The position numbers were made by a program, and so were the translations under genes. From positions 1,838,001 through 1,902,000 of the forward strand of contig NC_012526.1 of assembly GCF_000020685.1 (NCBI RefSeq): DNA of 64,000 bases, read 5' to 3'. Position 1 is the first letter of the stretch; each line of letters begins with the position of its first letter. Origin of the DNA: Deinococcus deserti VCD115 (lineage in GTDB: Bacteria; Deinococcota; Deinococci; Deinococcales; Deinococcaceae). This document shows positions 10,493 through 22,321 of the stretch, in pieces. A model generated the notes under the pieces. The model was not told the origin of the DNA. It made no database searches and saw only the letters and a list, made by a program, of their open reading frames with translations.

Positions 10493-11338
10493 ATGACCAC
10501 TGGCCTGCGTGAACGGATTCAGCGCGAATTGCACGTGCAGCCCATCATTGACCCTGCGGCTGAAGTCGAACGCCGCGTGACCTTTCTGTGCGATTACCTC
10601 AGCAGCACCCCGGCACGTGGTTTTGTACTGGGTATCAGTGGCGGTCAGGACAGCACCCTGACCGGGCGGCTGTGCCAGCTGGCTGTAGAGAGGCTGCGTG
10701 CCCAGGGCCGTGAGGCGGTGTTCGTGGCCATGCGACTTCCTTACGGCGTGCAGGCGGATGAGGCCGACGCACAGGCTGCGCTGACCTTTATCAGGCCAGA
10801 CCGGAACCTCACGCTGAATATTCAGCCCAGTTCCGACGCCGCTGCCGACGCCGCGCATGACGCGCTTGGCACCGGCTTACGCGATTTTGTGCGGGGCAAC
10901 ATCAAGGCGCGCGCGCGGATGGTCGCGCAGTATGCCGTGGCTGGTCAGGAAGGCCTGCTGGTGGTGGGCACCGACCACGCCGCCGAGGCCGTCACAGGTT
11001 TTTTTACCAAGTACGGAGACGGCGGCGTGGACCTGACGCCCCTGACGGGACTGACCAAGCGGCAGGGAGCAGCGCTGCTTCAGTCCCTGGGCGCCCCCGA
11101 ATCAACCTGGCGTAAAGTGCCCACCGCTGACCTGGAAGATGACCGCCCTGGCCTGCCCGACGAGGTCGCGCTGGGCCTCACCTACGAGCAGATCGATGCC
11201 TACCTGGAAGGCCGCGAGGTCAGCGAGGAAGCCGCCCGCCGCCTGGAAGGGATGTTTCTGAACACCCGCCATAAACGGCAGCTTCCTGCGACGCCATATG
11301 ACACCTGGTGGAAAGAAAACAGCCTTACAGCTCGTTGA
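10493..11338 (+). CDS. nadE: NH3-dependent NAD(+) synthetase
   Basis: Final step of NAD biosynthesis, amidating deamido-NAD with ATP and ammonia. The 281 residues begin at [13 protein letters not shown]. The ATP pyrophosphatase loop [15 protein letters not shown] is near residue 45, and the adenylate-binding [20 protein letters not shown] and [16 protein letters not shown] blocks follow. The C-terminal [13 protein letters not shown] matches bacterial single-domain NadE, with no glutaminase domain. An in-frame extension to 10325 exists, but the conserved N-terminus argues for 10493. Its end overlaps the convergent SDR gene by 14 bp. Confidence 0.95.
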   Translation: MTTGLRERIQRELHVQPIIDPAAEVERRVTFLCDYLSSTPARGFVLGISGGQDSTLTGRLCQLAVERLRAQGREAVFVAMRLPYGVQADEADAQAALTFIRPDRNLTLNIQPSSDAAADAAHDALGTGLRDFVRGNIKARARMVAQYAVAGQEGLLVVGTDHAAEAVTGFFTKYGDGGVDLTPLTGLTKRQGAALLQSLGAPESTWRKVPTADLEDDRPGLPDEVALGLTYEQIDAYLEGREVSEEAARRLEGMFLNTRHKRQLPATPYDTWWKENSLTAR

Positions 11339-12317
11339 ATTCGGACTCTGCCCGGCGTTTGAGGGGGTTGCGCCGCGTCACGTCCGACTCGGCCTGCGCC
11401 CCCAGGACCATGCGGTCACTTGAAGCTGGCGCTGGAAGCAGGCGGTTACTCAGGGCCAGGACATCGGCGGTGAGTTGTGGGGCCAGCGCCTGAACATACC
11501 GCAGCATCAGCGCCGGCCCGCCGATCATCACTTCCGCGTCACCACGGACCAGGGCAGCGATCATCCGGCGCGCAGCGGTGGGCGCGTCCAGCGACAGCAC
11601 CGGCAGGTTATCCAGTGTGGCGAACAGGGCGTACTCCTTCTTATGCTGACCCTTGACCTGCGCATGGCGGGGGCTGCCCGTACGCATCAGGCTCGGATGG
11701 ACAGCCGTGACGGTCACCCCTTCGCGGGCGAGTTCTGCACGCAGGGCCTGTGCCAGGCCAGCCACGGCAAACTTGCTCATGCAGTACGGACCGAGATGCG
11801 GCACAGCCACCCTGCTTCCCACCGACCCGACGACCAGAACCCGGCCCTGGCGGCCGCGCAGATACGGCAGCGCGGCCCGGGTCAGGCGAAGGGTGGCAAA
11901 GGCGTTGATTTCCATGATTTCCCGGAAATCACCTTCGGTCATGTTGGCCAGCGGGCCGGTCTGGATGATGCCAGCGTTGCTGACCAGCACGTCCAGGCCT
12001 CCATGGACCCGAACCGTTTCCTGAACGGCGCGGTCCACATCCGCCTGAATGGTGACGTCACCAGCCACGGTATGAACCCGGGCACCATGCGAGCGCAGAT
12101 CTTCGGCAGCACGCTCCAGCGCGTCAGCGTGCCGGGCCATCAGGGTCACGGCTGCGCCAAGCGAGCACAGCTCCCGGGCCAGCATCAGCCCCAGGCCGCG
12201 TGATCCCCCAGTGATCAGCACTGAGCGCCCCTGAAGGTCATATGGCGCGTTGAAGGCGCGGCGCGCGGCCACCGCTCCGAGACCGGCAGCCAGCAGCAGT
12301 CGTTTCGGAAGTCTCAT
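11325..12317 (-). CDS. Short-chain dehydrogenase/reductase
   Basis: An SDR of 330 residues. The Rossmann nucleotide loop [16 protein letters not shown] lies near residue 37, NAG (VSNAGI) near 115, and the catalytic YCMSK with Tyr and Lys near 183-187. The first about 25 residues ([16 protein letters not shown]) are hydrophobic and probably anchor it to the membrane. The C-terminal extension after residue about 270 resembles membrane-associated SDRs of the DltE type. The substrate is unknown. Genes on both sides are unrelated, so there is no operon context. Confidence 0.88.
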   Translation of the reverse strand: MRLPKRLLLAAGLGAVAARRAFNAPYDLQGRSVLITGGSRGLGLMLARELCSLGAAVTLMARHADALERAAEDLRSHGARVHTVAGDVTIQADVDRAVQETVRVHGGLDVLVSNAGIIQTGPLANMTEGDFREIMEINAFATLRLTRAALPYLRGRQGRVLVVGSVGSRVAVPHLGPYCMSKFAVAGLAQALRAELAREGVTVTAVHPSLMRTGSPRHAQVKGQHKKEYALFATLDNLPVLSLDAPTAARRMIAALVRGDAEVMIGGPALMLRYVQALAPQLTADVLALSNRLLPAPASSDRMVLGAQAESDVTRRNPLKRRAESEFNEL

Positions 12318-12391
12318 AGCCGCAGTTTGCCCCCCGGTTCGTCAGGCCGGGAGGCGTCTAAGGGAACGGCTAAGAACTGGCCTTCAGCGGC

Positions 12392-12397
12392 TACAGT
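12392..12397 (+). promoter_or_regulatory. Leaderless -10 element TACAGT for the HIT gene
   Basis: TACAGT ends 6 nt before the ATG at 12404, giving predicted transcription from the start codon for the HIT-HAD pair. Confidence 0.6.
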
Positions 12398-12403
12398 GGA
12401 GGC

Positions 12404-12751
12404 ATGACCGCGCAGCCTACCCTCTTCGAGCGCATCATCGCCCGCGAGATCCCCAGTGACATCGTGTATGAAGACGAGCATTACATCGCCATCCGCGATA
12501 TTGCCCCCAAGGCGCCAATTCACCTGCTCGTCATTCCCAAACGGGTCTCGGCGCGCATAGACGAGATTACCGACGCCCAGGAAATGGGCGAGTTGTGGCT
12601 GACCGCGGTGAAGGTTGCCCGGCAGCATGCCGCGGATTACCGCCTGCTGGTCAATGCTGGCAAGGGCGGCGGTCAGGTGGTCTTTCACACGCACATCCAC
12701 ATCATGGCCGGCTGGGAACACGGTCCGGATAACGATACAGGCAGCGCGTGA
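12404..12751 (+). CDS. HIT family nucleotide-binding protein (HINT-like)
   Basis: A 115-residue histidine-triad protein. The motif [10 protein letters not shown] near residue 97 is the HxHxHxx catalytic triad. The N-terminal [20 protein letters not shown] and [14 protein letters not shown] blocks are those of the Hint branch (purine nucleoside phosphoramidases). It probably hydrolyses AMP-linked amines or lysyl-AMP, although the physiological substrate of bacterial Hint proteins is poorly defined. The stop overlaps the GTG start of the next gene (GTGA), indicating translational coupling to a HAD hydrolase. Confidence 0.92.
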   Translation: MTAQPTLFERIIAREIPSDIVYEDEHYIAIRDIAPKAPIHLLVIPKRVSARIDEITDAQEMGELWLTAVKVARQHAADYRLLVNAGKGGGQVVFHTHIHIMAGWEHGPDNDTGSA

Positions 12752-13434
12752 CGCCAGAGAAGTTCAGCGCTGTCCTGTTTGACCTCGACGGCGTGCTGGT
12801 CGACACGGAGACCATTATCGGCGAGCTGTGGGCCGACATCTTCACTGGACACGGACTTAACCTGACGCCCAGCGAAATCACCCGCCTGACCTCCGGACAG
12901 CGCTTTGAAGGTGTGATGCAGGCGCTGGACGAGCAGCGCGGTTGGAAAGCGCCGGAAGATTTTCTACCCATGCTCGATCAGCGCTTCAATGGAGCCTTTT
13001 CACATGTTCCCTCAATTGAGGGTGCAGCGGATACTCTGCGCGCCCTGCAAGCTGCAGGAATCCCTTTCGCCGTAGCCAGCAACAGCGAAAAGGGCCGCCT
13101 GCATATGAAACTACGTGGTGCGGGACTGGCTGATCTGGTCGAGCCACACGCCTATGACCCCTCGTATGTGGGTGGTCTCGGCAAGCCTGCACCGGACCTG
13201 TATCTGTACGCCGCCGCGCAGCTTGGCGCAGAACCCGGCCGCTGCCTCGTTATTGAAGACAGCGTGCCAGGAGCGCGCGCAGGGCTGGCCGCCGGCGCGA
13301 CAGTCTGGGCACTGCTGGCAGGGGGCCATATTCTGCCGGACGACGAAGCTCACCTGCTCGAACTGGGCGCGGCGCGGGTGCTGCATTCGCACGCCGACCT
13401 ACGCGCCGCGCTGGAAGTGCAGACCCTGGTTTGA
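12748..13434 (+). CDS. HAD superfamily hydrolase (beta-phosphoglucomutase-like)
   Basis: A 228-residue HAD phosphatase of subfamily IA. Motif I is [11 protein letters not shown] with the nucleophile Asp near residue 11. Motif II is the Ser in [10 protein letters not shown], motif III is Lys in [10 protein letters not shown], and motif IV is [12 protein letters not shown]. An alpha-helical cap lies between residues about 20 and 85. It begins with GTG overlapping the HIT stop by 4 nt. The family includes phosphoglycolate phosphatase and sugar-phosphate phosphatases. The cap does not let me name the substrate. A house-cleaning role alongside the HIT enzyme is possible. Confidence 0.9.
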   Translation: MTPEKFSAVLFDLDGVLVDTETIIGELWADIFTGHGLNLTPSEITRLTSGQRFEGVMQALDEQRGWKAPEDFLPMLDQRFNGAFSHVPSIEGAADTLRALQAAGIPFAVASNSEKGRLHMKLRGAGLADLVEPHAYDPSYVGGLGKPAPDLYLYAAAQLGAEPGRCLVIEDSVPGARAGLAAGATVWALLAGGHILPDDEAHLLELGAARVLHSHADLRAALEVQTLV

Positions 13435-13476
13435 GACCAGCCTCAGCTGGTGGCATATCCGCTCGACGCTCAAACT

Positions 13477-13488
13477 CTACATATGTAG
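13477..13488. promoter_or_regulatory. Putative PadR operator CTACATATGTAG
   Basis: Perfect 12-bp palindrome 10 bp before the padR start. It overlaps the likely -10 region (TATGTA). Its ATGT/ACAT arms resemble operators of PadR regulators, so autoregulation is likely. Confidence 0.55.
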
Positions 13489-13497
13489 AAATGTTGT

Positions 13498-13806
13498 ATG
13501 CCGCGTTCTCCCAATACGAGTCCGCACACACGCTCCGTGCTGGAAGCTCTGCTTCAGTCCCATCCTGATCCTGCCTACGGCTATGACCTGAGCAAGACAA
13601 CAGGCCTCAGAAGCGGCACCCTCTATCCCATCCTTCAGCGCCTGCACGCGCAGGGCTACCTGGAAGCCCGCTGGGAAGAATCCCTGCATCCGGGAAAACC
13701 GCCCCGGCATGTTTACACCCTCACAGAACAGGGCACACGCCTGGCTCGCGAACTCCGCGAAACGGCCCGCACCCCACCACAACTGGTCAGAGGAGCGCTG
13801 TCATGA
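13498..13806 (+). CDS. PadR family transcriptional regulator
   Basis: A 102-residue winged-helix repressor of the short PadR type. The recognition region YGYDLSKTTGLRSGTLYPIL and wing HVYTLTEQGTRLARELRE are typical. Residues after about 85 lack the long dimerisation helix of PadR-s1 proteins, so it may rely on a minimal dimer interface. The stop overlaps the ATG of the downstream membrane protein (ATGA), defining a three-gene operon. A palindrome lies immediately upstream. PadR proteins commonly repress adjacent transporter or membrane genes. The inducer is unknown. Confidence 0.88.
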   Translation: MPRSPNTSPHTRSVLEALLQSHPDPAYGYDLSKTTGLRSGTLYPILQRLHAQGYLEARWEESLHPGKPPRHVYTLTEQGTRLARELRETARTPPQLVRGALS

Positions 13807-14342
13807 TGCCTGAAGAGTGGCACCAGGGTATGAAGCATGAAGCCGAGAGTGTCCCGGACGGTCAGTGGGCCCGGGAGACCCGCTGGGCCGCGTGGTGGGC
13901 TGGGCGCACATACGAACTGAGGCAGGTGCTGACCCGCAAGCCACTCGGAGAGCTTCTGCTTGTGCTGCTCCTGCCGTACCTCATTCTTCTACCGGGTCTG
14001 GACCGTGTTGGCAACATCTATAGCCAGGGGGTATTTCTGCTCCTGTTCGGCCTGCTGGCCGGGCTCAATGCAGGAGGAGCAACACTGTTCCTGCTTTTAT
14101 GGACCGCCCGGTATGCCTGGAGTGACCGGGCTCCCTGGGCACTGGCCGTCACAGCCTCCGCAATGACCCTGAGCCTGATGCCTCTGGCACTTGCTCTCGT
14201 TCAGCTACGGGTCCAAGGCCCGGCACCGGCACTCTCCCCTGCCCGCGTCATGGGGGGGACCGTGGTTTTACTTGCCGTGCTCTGGGCCTTCGCCTGGGCC
14301 ATTCAGGTACTGAAGCGCTCAAGGGTCAGGAGAAAGACATGA
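13803..14342 (+). CDS. Membrane protein with N-terminal EEWHQG motif (first of pair)
   Basis: A 179-residue protein of no recognised family. The cytoplasmic N-terminus MMPEEWHQGMKHEAE is almost identical to that of the next gene. It is followed by a WARETRW segment and four hydrophobic stretches, at roughly residues 55-75, 77-100, 108-135 and 150-170. The C-terminus KRSRVRRKT is basic. It is translationally coupled at both ends (ATGA overlaps). In PadR modules, downstream genes often encode small membrane partners with a short N-terminal helical domain, and this may be an unusual version. Function unknown. Confidence 0.8.
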   Translation: MMPEEWHQGMKHEAESVPDGQWARETRWAAWWAGRTYELRQVLTRKPLGELLLVLLLPYLILLPGLDRVGNIYSQGVFLLLFGLLAGLNAGGATLFLLLWTARYAWSDRAPWALAVTASAMTLSLMPLALALVQLRVQGPAPALSPARVMGGTVVLLAVLWAFAWAIQVLKRSRVRRKT

Positions 14343-14860
14343 CCCCGGAAGAGTGGCATCAGGGTGTGGAGAATGAGGCGGTCAACGCCGTGGATGAGCC
14401 CTGGTCAGTGGAAACAATGCGTTACCTGCGCCGCAGGCAACTTGTGCTTTCCGTATTGAAGCTGGGAACCGAATTCAGCCTTCCACTTGTCTTCGTCGTC
14501 CTGATGGTGCCAGTGCTGGACCGACTGGCGACAGCCGAGCTGGCTTTTGCCCACGCCTGGGCCCTTGGCCTGACAGGCGCTCTGCCCTCTGCCGAAAGTC
14601 CCTTCCCCTTGCTGGAAGCAGGAGCGTGGATCTGCGTGGCAGCCGTGTGGTTCATGGTTGGGGCCATACATGGAAGGCACGGGTTGAGGCTGGCAGTGGC
14701 CCTGACTTGCCTGTGGCTTGGTGGCCTGCCTACCTGGGGATTTCACCGTCTGACTGGACTAAGCACCCCGCTGCCGGATTGGTGGTTGTGGCCAGCGGCA
14801 GCAGGGCTGGTGTGGCTCTGGAGGAGCCAGCAGGCGACAACAAGACAGCAGGCCAGCTGA
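14339..14860 (+). CDS. Membrane protein with N-terminal EEWHQG motif (second of pair)
   Basis: A 173-residue paralogue-like partner of the preceding gene. It starts MTPEEWHQGVENEAV and has an equivalent WSVETMRY segment, then four predicted membrane spans at about residues 40-60, 62-85, 95-115 and 118-165. Apart from the N-terminal block the two membrane regions diverge strongly. It is last in the PadR operon and is followed by a strong bidirectional terminator. Function unknown. A shared N-terminal domain suggests that both proteins bind one partner or each other. Confidence 0.8.
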   Translation: MTPEEWHQGVENEAVNAVDEPWSVETMRYLRRRQLVLSVLKLGTEFSLPLVFVVLMVPVLDRLATAELAFAHAWALGLTGALPSAESPFPLLEAGAWICVAAVWFMVGAIHGRHGLRLAVALTCLWLGGLPTWGFHRLTGLSTPLPDWWLWPAAAGLVWLWRSQQATTRQQAS

Positions 14861-14861
14861 G

Positions 14862-14909
14862 CCAGGAATGTCGCCGCTGAGGGTGCAGGCTCAGCGGCGA
14901 CATTCCTGG
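14862..14909. terminator. Bidirectional terminator, PadR module / sdaAA
   Basis: Perfect 19-bp inverted repeat around a 10-nt loop, between the convergent membrane-protein gene and sdaAA. A T-rich tract follows on the plus strand. Confidence 0.88.
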
Positions 14910-14918
14910 TCTTGTTCT

Positions 14919-15809
14919 TCAGGCCATTGGAAGTTCGACCATGCCGCCCGGCAGGTCGCTGTCATCCTTGCCTTCCATGCGTGCCGTAACGGCCAGTCCG
15001 GTGGGCGTCTGGGCCAGCCCGCCATCAGCTGTTTCCCGCAGGGCAGCGGGCATCATGCGTCCAACCGACGCCATGGCCCCGAGAACCTCATCAGGCGGAA
15101 TGAAGCTTTCCAGCTGCGCCAGAGCCAGCTGAGCCGCACTGACCGCGTGTACCGCGAAAAAAGCGTTGCGGCTGACACAGGGCACCTCCACATAACCGCC
15201 TACCGGGTCGCACACCAGCCCGATGGTGTTCATCAGGGCCAGGGACGCGGCGTGAACGGCCGCACGTGGCGAGCCGCCCAGAAGCTCAGTGACGGCGGCG
15301 GCGGCCATGGCGGCGCTGGAACCGATTTCTGCCTGACAGCCCCCGGCGGCCCCGCTGATGAACATGCGTTTGCTGATGGCCTTGCCTACCCCGGCGGCCA
15401 GGATCATGGGGTCAACCAGCCGTTCGTCTGGCAGGCCCAGATGGTCGGCTACACCCAGCAGGGCACCAGGAATGGTGCCGGCGGACCCGGCAGTGGGTGC
15501 AGCGACAATGCGCCCCATGCGGGCGTTTTCCTCATTGACTGCCATGGCGTAAGCCTGAACACGGCGAATGAGTGGGGCATTCAATACGTCCGGCGCGTCC
15601 CACAGCCCCTTGGCATTCCAGCCGACCATCCCGGTAATGCTTTTGGCCTCGCTGCTCAGACCGCGCTCAATGCTGTCGCGCATCTCCCCGATGCGCCGCA
15701 GCATCTCAGCACGAATATCGGCAGGGTCCAGGCCAGTTTCCTGGCAGTCACGGTCCAGCACCCACTGACTGGCTGGAGCAGGGGCATTCATCAGTTCTTC
15801 GAGGGTCAT
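14919..15809 (-). CDS. sdaAA: L-serine dehydratase, iron-sulfur-dependent, alpha subunit
   Basis: Converts L-serine to pyruvate and ammonia together with the beta subunit. The 296 residues start at [50 protein letters not shown] and [14 protein letters not shown] are the family signatures. Cys residues in the last two blocks are expected [4Fe-4S] ligands. A good Shine-Dalgarno (AAGGAG) precedes the ATG at 15809, which is better than the longer in-frame start at 15857. The beta subunit is not adjacent. It lies near 23 kb, on the far side of the hut genes. The 5' region (15810-16000) has small stem-loops but no riboswitch that I recognise. Confidence 0.93.
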   Translation of the reverse strand: MTLEELMNAPAPASQWVLDRDCQETGLDPADIRAEMLRRIGEMRDSIERGLSSEAKSITGMVGWNAKGLWDAPDVLNAPLIRRVQAYAMAVNEENARMGRIVAAPTAGSAGTIPGALLGVADHLGLPDERLVDPMILAAGVGKAISKRMFISGAAGGCQAEIGSSAAMAAAAVTELLGGSPRAAVHAASLALMNTIGLVCDPVGGYVEVPCVSRNAFFAVHAVSAAQLALAQLESFIPPDEVLGAMASVGRMMPAALRETADGGLAQTPTGLAVTARMEGKDDSDLPGGMVELPMA

Positions 15810-15984
15810 GGGCGCTCCTTGGCCGCCCGCGCCAGGCCGCACAGGGCCTGCGGGCAAAGAATGGGGGATCGGCCGAAGTTTACTCCGTAGGCGGGAGAAA
15901 ACCGGGGCTGGGCTTCACCCTCAGTGTCCAGGAAAGCTGGACTCCTGTGGTGAAAAGCCGGTAGGACTGTCCTTACCCTGGTGC

Positions 15985-16000
15985 CCTGACGGCGCCCCTG

Positions 16001-16005
<5 letters not shown>
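15985..16005 (-). terminator. hut operon terminator hairpin
   Basis: CCTGAC/GTCAGG inverted repeat around GGCGCCCCT, overlapping the hutH stop codon and located before the sdaAA promoter region. There is no strong T-run, so confidence is moderate. Confidence 0.5.
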
Positions 16006-17500
<1,495 letters not shown>

Positions 17501-17543
17501 GTCAGAAACTCCTTAAAAAGTTGCGAATGAGGACCCTTGGGGT

Positions 17544-18743
17544 TCAGACCCGAGTGCCGGCCTGCCACACGTCGCGGACCGGACTGGCACCCAGGGTGTA
17601 AGCCAGGTCGCGCCAGTCGGAGCTGTGCAGAGCCAGGAAGTCGGCCCGCTGCCCGGGAGCAAGGGCTCCCCGGTCACGCAGGCCCAGAGCATGGGCAGCG
17701 TTCACGGTACAGGCACTCAGAGCCTCTGGTGGCGTCAGGCCACACAGCCGCACGGCCAGGGCCAGGACCAGCTGTGAGCTGAACACTGGCGAGGAGCCTG
17801 GATTGAGATCAGTCCCGACAGCCACAGCAGCCCCGGCGTCGATCAACCGGCGCCCGGGCGCAGCTGGGAGCCCCAGGTGCAGGGTCACACCGGGCAGGAT
17901 CGTGGCCACCGTGTCCGAGGCTGCCAGAGCCTCGATCTGGGCCTGCCCGCTGGCTTCCAGATGGTCTACGCTCAGCGCTCCCAGCTGGCACGCAAGTTCG
18001 GTGCCGCCGATTGCCTGAAACTGATCGGCGTGAACTTTGACCTGAAGCCCATGCTGCTGCGCCGCGGCAAGAATCTGGCGGGTCTCTTCAACGCTGAACG
18101 CTTCTTTCTCGCAGAACACGTCCACGGCCGTGGCCAGGTGTTCTGCGGCCACCCAAGGAATGAGGTCCTCACACACGCCCTGCACGTAGGCTGCGCGGTG
18201 GTCCTGCGGTGGAACATGGATCAGCAGTGTGGGTATCAACTGAAACTCGGCCTGCAGGATTTGCACGGCCTGTAACATCCGGCGTTCGGCTGCAAAGTCC
18301 AGACCGTAGCCGCTTTTCACTTCAACCGTGGTGGCACCGGAGTCCCGCAGCGCTTCCAGGCGGGGTCTTGCCAGGGCCACCAGGGCTTCCACGGAGCTGG
18401 CCGCCGTGGCCCGCATGGTCGAGCGTATGCCTCCACCCCGCGCCAGAATCTCCTCGTAGGGAACACCCGAAATGCGGGCCTCGAAGTCGGCCAGACGGTC
18501 ACCCGCCCAGACCGAGTGGGTATGCGGATCGACCAGCCCAGGCACGACCGCCACACCGCCGAGATCATGAATGCTGGTCGAGGCTGGGGCCTGCTGCCGG
18601 GACCCGGTCCAGGCAATCACGCCGTCCCGGACCAGCATGGCCGCGTCGTCCAGCCGGGTCAGCTCCCGCATGGCTGCTCCACGCTGCACGCCAGGCGCCG
18701 GGGTCACGAGCTGCGAAATTCCTGTGAATAGCGTCTCATTCAT
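17544..18743 (-). CDS. hutI: Imidazolonepropionase
   Basis: Third step of histidine degradation, opening imidazolonepropionate to N-formiminoglutamate. Metal-dependent amidohydrolase of 399 residues starting at [12 protein letters not shown]. Landmarks are GLVDPHTHSVWAGDR (metal His pair), EVKSGYGLDFAAE, KVHADQF, VDHLEA and VGTDLNPGS (metal Asp). The open frame runs on upstream inside hutG, but homology begins at 18743. That start overlaps the hutG stop by 8 nt, indicating coupled translation. Confidence 0.95.
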   Translation of the reverse strand: MNETLFTGISQLVTPAPGVQRGAAMRELTRLDDAAMLVRDGVIAWTGSRQQAPASTSIHDLGGVAVVPGLVDPHTHSVWAGDRLADFEARISGVPYEEILARGGGIRSTMRATAASSVEALVALARPRLEALRDSGATTVEVKSGYGLDFAAERRMLQAVQILQAEFQLIPTLLIHVPPQDHRAAYVQGVCEDLIPWVAAEHLATAVDVFCEKEAFSVEETRQILAAAQQHGLQVKVHADQFQAIGGTELACQLGALSVDHLEASGQAQIEALAASDTVATILPGVTLHLGLPAAPGRRLIDAGAAVAVGTDLNPGSSPVFSSQLVLALAVRLCGLTPPEALSACTVNAAHALGLRDRGALAPGQRADFLALHSSDWRDLAYTLGASPVRDVWQAGTRV

Positions 18744-19655
18744 GCCCGGACGCCTCGAAGACCTCGCAGAGCGTTTCCATGATGAGCCGGGCGCACAGCA
18801 GTTCGCTGCGGCCAGTCGGGTCCAGGTTCGGGGCAAGCTCGACCAGATCCAGGCCCACCACACGGTTGTGCCGGGCGGTGGCCGCCAGCACCGCCATGGC
18901 CTGCGCGTAGGTAAACCCATCCGGTTCCGGGCTGCTGGTTCCCGGAATGACCGAGGGGTCCAGGCCGTCCACATCCACGCTGATGTACACGTTCCGGTCC
19001 CGCGGCAGGCTCTGGAGCACAGCAGGGAGATCACTTTGCACGTCAGTCATGGGAATCAGGCTGTGACTCCGGGCACGGGCAGCTGCCACGGCCTCGGGGT
19101 CGAAGCGCAGGCCGCGCAGGCCGATGGTCGTGATGTGCACGAGGTTGGGCAGCGTCTCCACCGCCCGGCGGAAGGGGCTGGAGTTGCTCCAGCGGGTGTC
19201 ATTGCGCACATCGGTAAAGTCCAGGTGGGCGTCGAGCTGAACCACGTGCAGTTCCGGTACGTCTGCAAAGGCCCGCAGCAGCGGGAAGGTGACGCTGTGA
19301 TCCCCGCCCAGGAAGACTGGCAGGGTGCAGCGTTCCCGCAGCGCCTGGGCAGCTGTGGTGGTGCGCGCCTGCATCAGTTCGGGTTCCAGGCTGGGCAGAA
19401 CCACATCTCCGGCGTCCGCAAACGTCACGCCTCCCAGGCGGGTCTGGCCGTCGAGCCCGGTGAAGGGCGGCACGCTGCGCAGGCTGGCCTCGCGCAGGGC
19501 ACGCGGAGCGAAGCGCGCCCCCGGGCGGAAACCCAGAGCAATGTCGTACGGCACGCCCAGCACCGCCACGTCCGTGCGCCAGCTTCCCTGGGGTTCGACC
19601 AGGGGCGCACGGACAAAGGTGGCAATTCCGCCGTAGGGCAGGTGGGCGGGGGTGA

Positions 19656-19659
<4 letters not shown>
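18736..19659 (-). CDS. hutG: Arginase-family formimidoylglutamase
   Basis: Ureohydrolase-fold enzyme of 307 residues. Manganese-binding motifs are [15 protein letters not shown] and [10 protein letters not shown]. In sequence it resembles agmatinases. Its place between hutU and hutI argues for hydrolysis of N-formiminoglutamate to glutamate and formamide, the last step of the pathway. It starts with GTG at 19659 overlapping the hutU stop (GTGA). If it were not the formimidoylglutamase, the pathway here would lack its last enzyme. Confidence 0.9.
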
Positions 19660-21362
<1,703 letters not shown>

Positions 21363-21428
21363 GGCAGGTCTCCTGGGAAAACGAGGTATGCCCTATCGTC
21401 TGCCCCAACTGCTCTCCCCACAATGGAA

Positions 21429-21449
21429 GTTTCCGGATACTCCGGAAAC
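21429..21449. promoter_or_regulatory. Putative IclR operator between hutU and iclR
   Basis: Perfect 9-bp inverted repeat, GTTTCCGGA at 21429-21437 and its complement at 21441-21449 with a 3-bp centre. It sits where the -35 of the regulator should be and upstream of the hutU promoter, so one site could control both. Confidence 0.7.
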
Positions 21450-21453
21450 AGGC

Positions 21454-21459
21454 TAGGAT
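21454..21459 (+). promoter_or_regulatory. Leaderless -10 element TAGGAT for the IclR gene
   Basis: TAGGAT ends 6 nt before the GTG start at 21466. The IclR palindrome ends 5 bp upstream of it. Confidence 0.55.
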
Positions 21460-21465
21460 TGTCCT

Positions 21466-22230
21466 GTGCCCCGCATCCTGGCCACCGTTGAACATGCCGT
21501 GCGGCTGCTTGAACTCTTCGATGCCGATCATACGGAGTGGACCCTCAGCGATCTGGCGCGTCATGTGGCACAACCCACATCGACGGTGCATGAGCAATTA
21601 ACCACCCTCTGCGAAACTGGTCTGCTGACCCGGGTGAGCCGAGGCCGCTACCGGCTGGGCTGGCGGCTGCTGAAACTGTCGAGTGCCCTGTACGGCAGCC
21701 TGCCCTGGTACCCCCCCGCCCACGCAGCGATGGAACGCCTTGCGCGCCGAACCCACCTGCTGGCCTTTTTGTGCGTACTTGACGGTGCCCGGGTGCTCTG
21801 CGTGGCCAGATCGGTACAGGGCCGGGATGGGCCACCTGTTGCCGGAGAGCTGGATTTTGAGCTGCCGGCCCATGCCACCGCCAGCGGCAAACTGCTGCTG
21901 GCTCTGGCTGGGCGGCCACTTCCCTATCCAGCTCCAGTGTTTACGGAGCGCACCGTGACCACAGCAGCTGCCTGGGACGCTGAGGCCACCGCAATTCGCC
22001 AACATTTACATGCCGTCACCGCTGACGAATGGGCCAACGGAACAGGCGGTCTGGCTGTGCCGATCCGTGGTGAGCATGGCGTGGTTCTGGCGGCCCTCGG
22101 CGTCAGCCTGCCTACCCCCAGGCTGCGCGAGAGTGACATGCTGCTCCGTGCACTTCGGGATGCCGCTGATGAAGTGAGCTGGCACCTGGGTTACCGTGCA
22201 CCGATACGCGCAGGCAACTCAGAGCACTGA
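21466..22230 (+). CDS. IclR family transcriptional regulator of hut genes
   Basis: A 254-residue protein. The N-terminal winged helix (residues about 1-65) contains WTLSDLARHVAQPTSTVHEQLTTL, and the IclR effector domain begins near FELPAHATASGKLLLALAG and ends with GVVLAALGVSLP. GTG start with a close -10. It is divergent from hutU across a gap with a 21-bp palindrome, so control of histidine utilisation is a reasonable inference. Urocanate is the usual hut inducer, but HutC (GntR type) is the better-known regulator, so the effector here is open. Confidence 0.88.
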   Translation: MPRILATVEHAVRLLELFDADHTEWTLSDLARHVAQPTSTVHEQLTTLCETGLLTRVSRGRYRLGWRLLKLSSALYGSLPWYPPAHAAMERLARRTHLLAFLCVLDGARVLCVARSVQGRDGPPVAGELDFELPAHATASGKLLLALAGRPLPYPAPVFTERTVTTAAAWDAEATAIRQHLHAVTADEWANGTGGLAVPIRGEHGVVLAALGVSLPTPRLRESDMLLRALRDAADEVSWHLGYRAPIRAGNSEH

Positions 22231-22238
22231 GTTACCTG
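22211..22238 (+). terminator. iclR terminator
   Basis: Stem CAGG-c-AACTCAG / CTGAGTT-a-CCTG with a 4-nt loop overlapping the iclR stop, followed by GGTCTTTT. Confidence 0.65.
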
Positions 22239-22321
22239 CGGCGGTCTTTTAAAGATTTATCTGTAATCAGCCAGCACCAGGCGGCGGGCCCGATAAAACG
22301 CTTCCTGCGCGAAGGTTGCGC

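Noticed and set aside
15810..16000. Possible riboswitch upstream of sdaAA
   Set aside because: Small stem-loops are present, but no conserved core of a glycine or other known riboswitch could be found.
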